Assembly (NCBI GenBank): GCA_013375405.1
Contig: JABXJU010000099.1
Coordinates: 1 to 15,189 of the forward strand
Length of the DNA stretch: 15,189 nt
From: Candidatus Helarchaeota archaeon
GTDB lineage: Archaea; Asgardarchaeota; Lokiarchaeia; Helarchaeales; HEL-GB-A
Direction: 5' to 3'
Shown here: positions 13,269-15,189 of the stretch, in pieces
Position numbering within the stretch: the stretch's first letter is position 1
How the letters are laid out: the number at the start of each line of letters is the position of its first letter
Notes under the pieces: generated by a model
What the model saw: only the letters and a program-made list of their open reading frames with translations
The model's database searches: none
Told to the model about the DNA's origin: nothing
Made by a program: the position numbers and the translations under genes

Positions 13269-14681
13269 TTAATGGGGGATTATTTTTAAAACAGTATCGA
13301 ATGCCTGGAGAAATTGTTCGAGATCTTCGTCAGTATGCGCCATAGTAGCAAAACCGCTGGCACCACGTTTTGTAACTACGCCTTGTGCAAGCATCGCCGT
13401 CGCAATCCGTCCAACACATTCATTTCGATATAAAGCTTTTTCCACATTGCCAGGGATCCGAATATCCATATTAATGGCGGCATATGTTTTATACTGGACA
13501 ATTGATCTGAAATTATAAGCAAAATAGGGGACTCCATGAGATTCAAATAAATCATTTACCTTTGCAGCAAACTTGTCACCCATTTTTGCCGCCTTTTCGG
13601 GTGCATTCTCTTTCTCTATAAATTGTAATCCATAATATGTTGCAGCGGTTGTAATCGGGTTTCCGAGAAGTGTCCCTGAAGCCATGACTTTTTCTTGCAT
13701 TGCTTCAATTCCACTCGCAAAATAGTTCATAATATCTGCACGCCCTCCGAGACCTCCAGTAGAGGGATATCCATGTGTAAGTAACTTTCCAAAGGTTGTT
13801 AAATCAGGTTTGACTCCGAAATACTTTTGGGCACCGCCCATTCCCATCCGGAACCCAGTAACGACTTCATCAAAAAGTAGGAGCGCATCATATTGTTGAC
13901 AAAGCTCTTCAACCCCTTTATTGAAATCTGGGGCTACAGGTATATTTCCAGATTCAGGACCCATGGGTTCTAGGATAACTCCCGCGATACCTTTTTTCTT
14001 CTCAAAGTCCTTAAATTTCTGTTCCAATGCCTCTAGATCATTCGGCCAAACCGAAATAATGTCCTTGAAGCAGTGCCTAGGAATGCCATGAGCTTCAAGG
14101 TCGCCGGAACCTGGCACATGAGTATCATAGACCATTTGATCTGACCAACCATGATACCCTCCACCTATTTTTATAATCTTCTTCTTCTTTGTGTAGGTGC
14201 GGGCCACTCGGATTGCTGCCATGACGGCTTCTGTCCCGGATTGAAAGAATTTAAACATCTCTATGCTCGGAACGAATTTTTTTATCATCTTTATTGCCTT
14301 TAATTCGTATTCATTCATATAATACATGCCCGAATTTACATCCTGCAATACTTCAAAGATCTTCTCACGTAATGGGCGGTAATTGTGACCGAGTATAATA
14401 GCCCCCGCGCCACTTAACCAATCAACGTATTCATTAGAGTCGACATCCCACAGCTTTGAACCATCTGAGCGCTTCATTGTCACAACAAAAGGATCGTTAA
14501 TCACAAGTTGATGTTCATAACCCCCGGGAATGTTCTGTTTCGCTTCTTCGAACAGTTTCTTAGACGTAGGACACTTCTTTTCCATCTTTTTCCGAATTTT
14601 TGCCATCGTTTGCTCGGTTATGGCCTGAACAGGGCCTTCGATAAGCGTCTTTATTCTCTTTTGAATTTCTTCAAACTCCAT
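13269..14681 (-). CDS. Class III PLP aminotransferase, glutamate-1-semialdehyde aminomutase-like
   Basis: This 470-residue fold-type I PLP enzyme is most like glutamate-1-semialdehyde 2,1-aminomutase (HemL). Visible are QSGTEAVMAAIRVART (phosphate-binding SGTEA, 148-152), GGGYHGWSD (173-181, His177), LLFDEVVTGFR (Asp271 pairs with the pyridine nitrogen) and TFGKLLTHGYPSTGGLGGR, with Lys299 as the Schiff-base lysine. Bona fide HemL has a glycine-rich GGG-P-VGA segment after that lysine, replaced here by LLTHGYPSTG, and an N-terminal extension of about 35 residues is present. A different amino-ketone or omega-amino substrate is therefore likely. No other haem-pathway gene is in view, so I give no hemL symbol. 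ATG 14681 has GAGGA seven bases upstream. The nearest neighbour in transcription is the crotonase-family gene, 163 bases upstream. Confidence 0.9.
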   Translation of the reverse strand: MEFEEIQKRIKTLIEGPVQAITEQTMAKIRKKMEKKCPTSKKLFEEAKQNIPGGYEHQLVINDPFVVTMKRSDGSKLWDVDSNEYVDWLSGAGAIILGHNYRPLREKIFEVLQDVNSGMYYMNEYELKAIKMIKKFVPSIEMFKFFQSGTEAVMAAIRVARTYTKKKKIIKIGGGYHGWSDQMVYDTHVPGSGDLEAHGIPRHCFKDIISVWPNDLEALEQKFKDFEKKKGIAGVILEPMGPESGNIPVAPDFNKGVEELCQQYDALLLFDEVVTGFRMGMGGAQKYFGVKPDLTTFGKLLTHGYPSTGGLGGRADIMNYFASGIEAMQEKVMASGTLLGNPITTAATYYGLQFIEKENAPEKAAKMGDKFAAKVNDLFESHGVPYFAYNFRSIVQYKTYAAINMDIRIPGNVEKALYRNECVGRIATAMLAQGVVTKRGASGFATMAHTDEDLEQFLQAFDTVLKIIPH

Positions 14682-14734
14682 TTTCTAATCCTCATATACG
14701 GTCTTTATTTCAAAACTAAGATAAACATATTGCA

Positions 14735-14743
14735 TTTATTAAA
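14735..14743 (-). promoter_or_regulatory. TATA box for the aminotransferase gene
   Basis: TTTAATAAA on the minus strand (complement of 14735-14743) predicts a transcript start near 14711 and a leader of about 30 bases carrying the GAGGA SD site. The aminotransferase probably has its own promoter rather than reading through from the crotonase gene. Confidence 0.45.
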
Positions 14744-14844
14744 TCCTAATTTGATTATTCTATTATCAAAAACTACAGCTACTACGATTAAAGAGACACT
14801 TCCGGACGCTAAGAGCTAAAAGCATCATCTCAATTTCTAGGTCT

Positions 14845-15189
14845 TTATCCTTTCGGCATATATTTTTCAATGTATTTCCGCGCCTCCTCTAATTGTTCCT
14901 TCCGTTTCATTTGAGGAGGGCGTTCAATAAAAGAGACTGCATCCATTTCTATCTCCATACCAGTTTTTAAATCGGCAAATGTGGTAGATTTTAAAGCGGC
15001 CTTAATAGATCCCATGATTATTGGATTTTTTGAACTAAGGTTTATTGCAAATTCCATTCCTGCATCAAACATCTCTTCTTTCGTTTTAAATATTGCATCA
15101 ATTAATCCCATTTGGGAAGCTCGGTTTGTCGAAATGCGATCGCCGGTATAGAGAAGATATTTCGCATCCGAGGGTTTTCGTACCAATTT
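14845..15189 (-). CDS. Enoyl-CoA hydratase/isomerase (crotonase) family protein, C-terminal part (5' partial)
   Basis: The frame runs off the right edge, so only the last roughly 114 residues are seen. The segment AKYLLYTGDRISTNRASQMGLIDAIF matches the crotonase-family pattern A-x-x-[LY]-x-[FY]-T-G-x-x-I-x-A-x-x-A-x-x-x-G-L-[VI]-[ND], which precedes the C-terminal trimerisation helices. The following KNPIIMGSIKAAL matches the usual P-x-[AS]-x-x-x-x-K-x-x-[IVL] helix. The family hydrates or isomerises acyl-CoA double bonds, and related members hydrolyse or cyclise CoA esters. The catalytic acidic residues and oxyanion hole lie in the missing N-terminal part, so the reaction cannot be named. 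The tail (IERPPQMKRKEQLEEARKYI) departs from the common EG-x-x-AFLEKR-x-P ending. Confidence 0.85.
   Translation of the reverse strand, partial: KLVRKPSDAKYLLYTGDRISTNRASQMGLIDAIFKTKEEMFDAGMEFAINLSSKNPIIMGSIKAALKSTTFADLKTGMEIEMDAVSFIERPPQMKRKEQLEEARKYIEKYMPKG

Noticed and set aside
13269..14681. Annotation as hemL proper
   Set aside because: The canonical GGG-P-VGA segment after the Schiff-base lysine is missing and no haem genes are adjacent; class-level naming is safer.
14508..14819. Plus-strand open frame of about 103 codons across the aminotransferase start
   Set aside because: It overlaps the aminotransferase N-terminus antisense, and its Phe/Leu-rich product looks like reverse-complement noise.

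Overview
The window most resembles an archaeal genome, probably an Asgard archaeon of the Lokiarchaeia type. This is inferred from gene content and was not tested by phylogeny. The DNA is AT-rich. TATA-like boxes lie about 25-40 bases upstream of several expected transcript starts, T-tracts follow gene ends, TTG and GTG starts are used alongside ATG, and some genes have strong Shine-Dalgarno (SD) sites. A protein joining winged-helix domains to a C-terminal longin-like domain, a PadR/HAAS pair and small dimeric alpha/beta-barrel-like proteins all fit that assignment.

Layout. (1) 1-990: C-terminal part of a surface protein with a repeated beta-rich ectodomain, one membrane helix and a cytoplasmic tail. 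(2) 1138-3321: a 727-residue protein with winged helices, a beta-sandwich, a helical region and a longin-like domain. (3) 3478-5093: a two-gene unit of a PadR-type repressor with a C-terminal zinc ribbon and a six-helix membrane protein with an N-terminal HAAS domain, behind a clear TATA box flanked by repeated 9-base elements. (4) 5147-7402, minus strand: an FGGY sugar kinase followed by an unrecognised 194-residue protein. (5) 7546-8007: a flavodoxin divergent from the kinase. (6) 8106-12346, plus strand: a likely operon of a 7TM membrane protein, a zinc-dependent sugar/polyol-type dehydrogenase, a divergent ureohydrolase-fold protein and a family 4 glycosidase (GH4). (7) 12415-15189, minus strand: two small ferredoxin-like-fold proteins, a class III (glutamate-1-semialdehyde aminomutase-like) aminotransferase and the C-terminal part of an enoyl-CoA hydratase-family protein.

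Working together. Regions 4 and 6 read as a carbohydrate module. The GH4 enzyme carries a Cys-His-Glu-Ile signature, which points to a non-phosphorylated alpha-glycoside. The dehydrogenase could oxidise a released sugar or polyol and the FGGY kinase could trap the product. The place of the ureohydrolase-like protein is unexplained. The PadR/HAAS pair looks like a self-contained membrane-signal and repressor switch. The minus-strand genes at the right end may belong to amino-acid or acyl-CoA metabolism, but the sequence does not fix their substrates.

I see no tRNA, rRNA, CRISPR array, insertion sequence or transposase. No gap between genes exceeds 300 bases.
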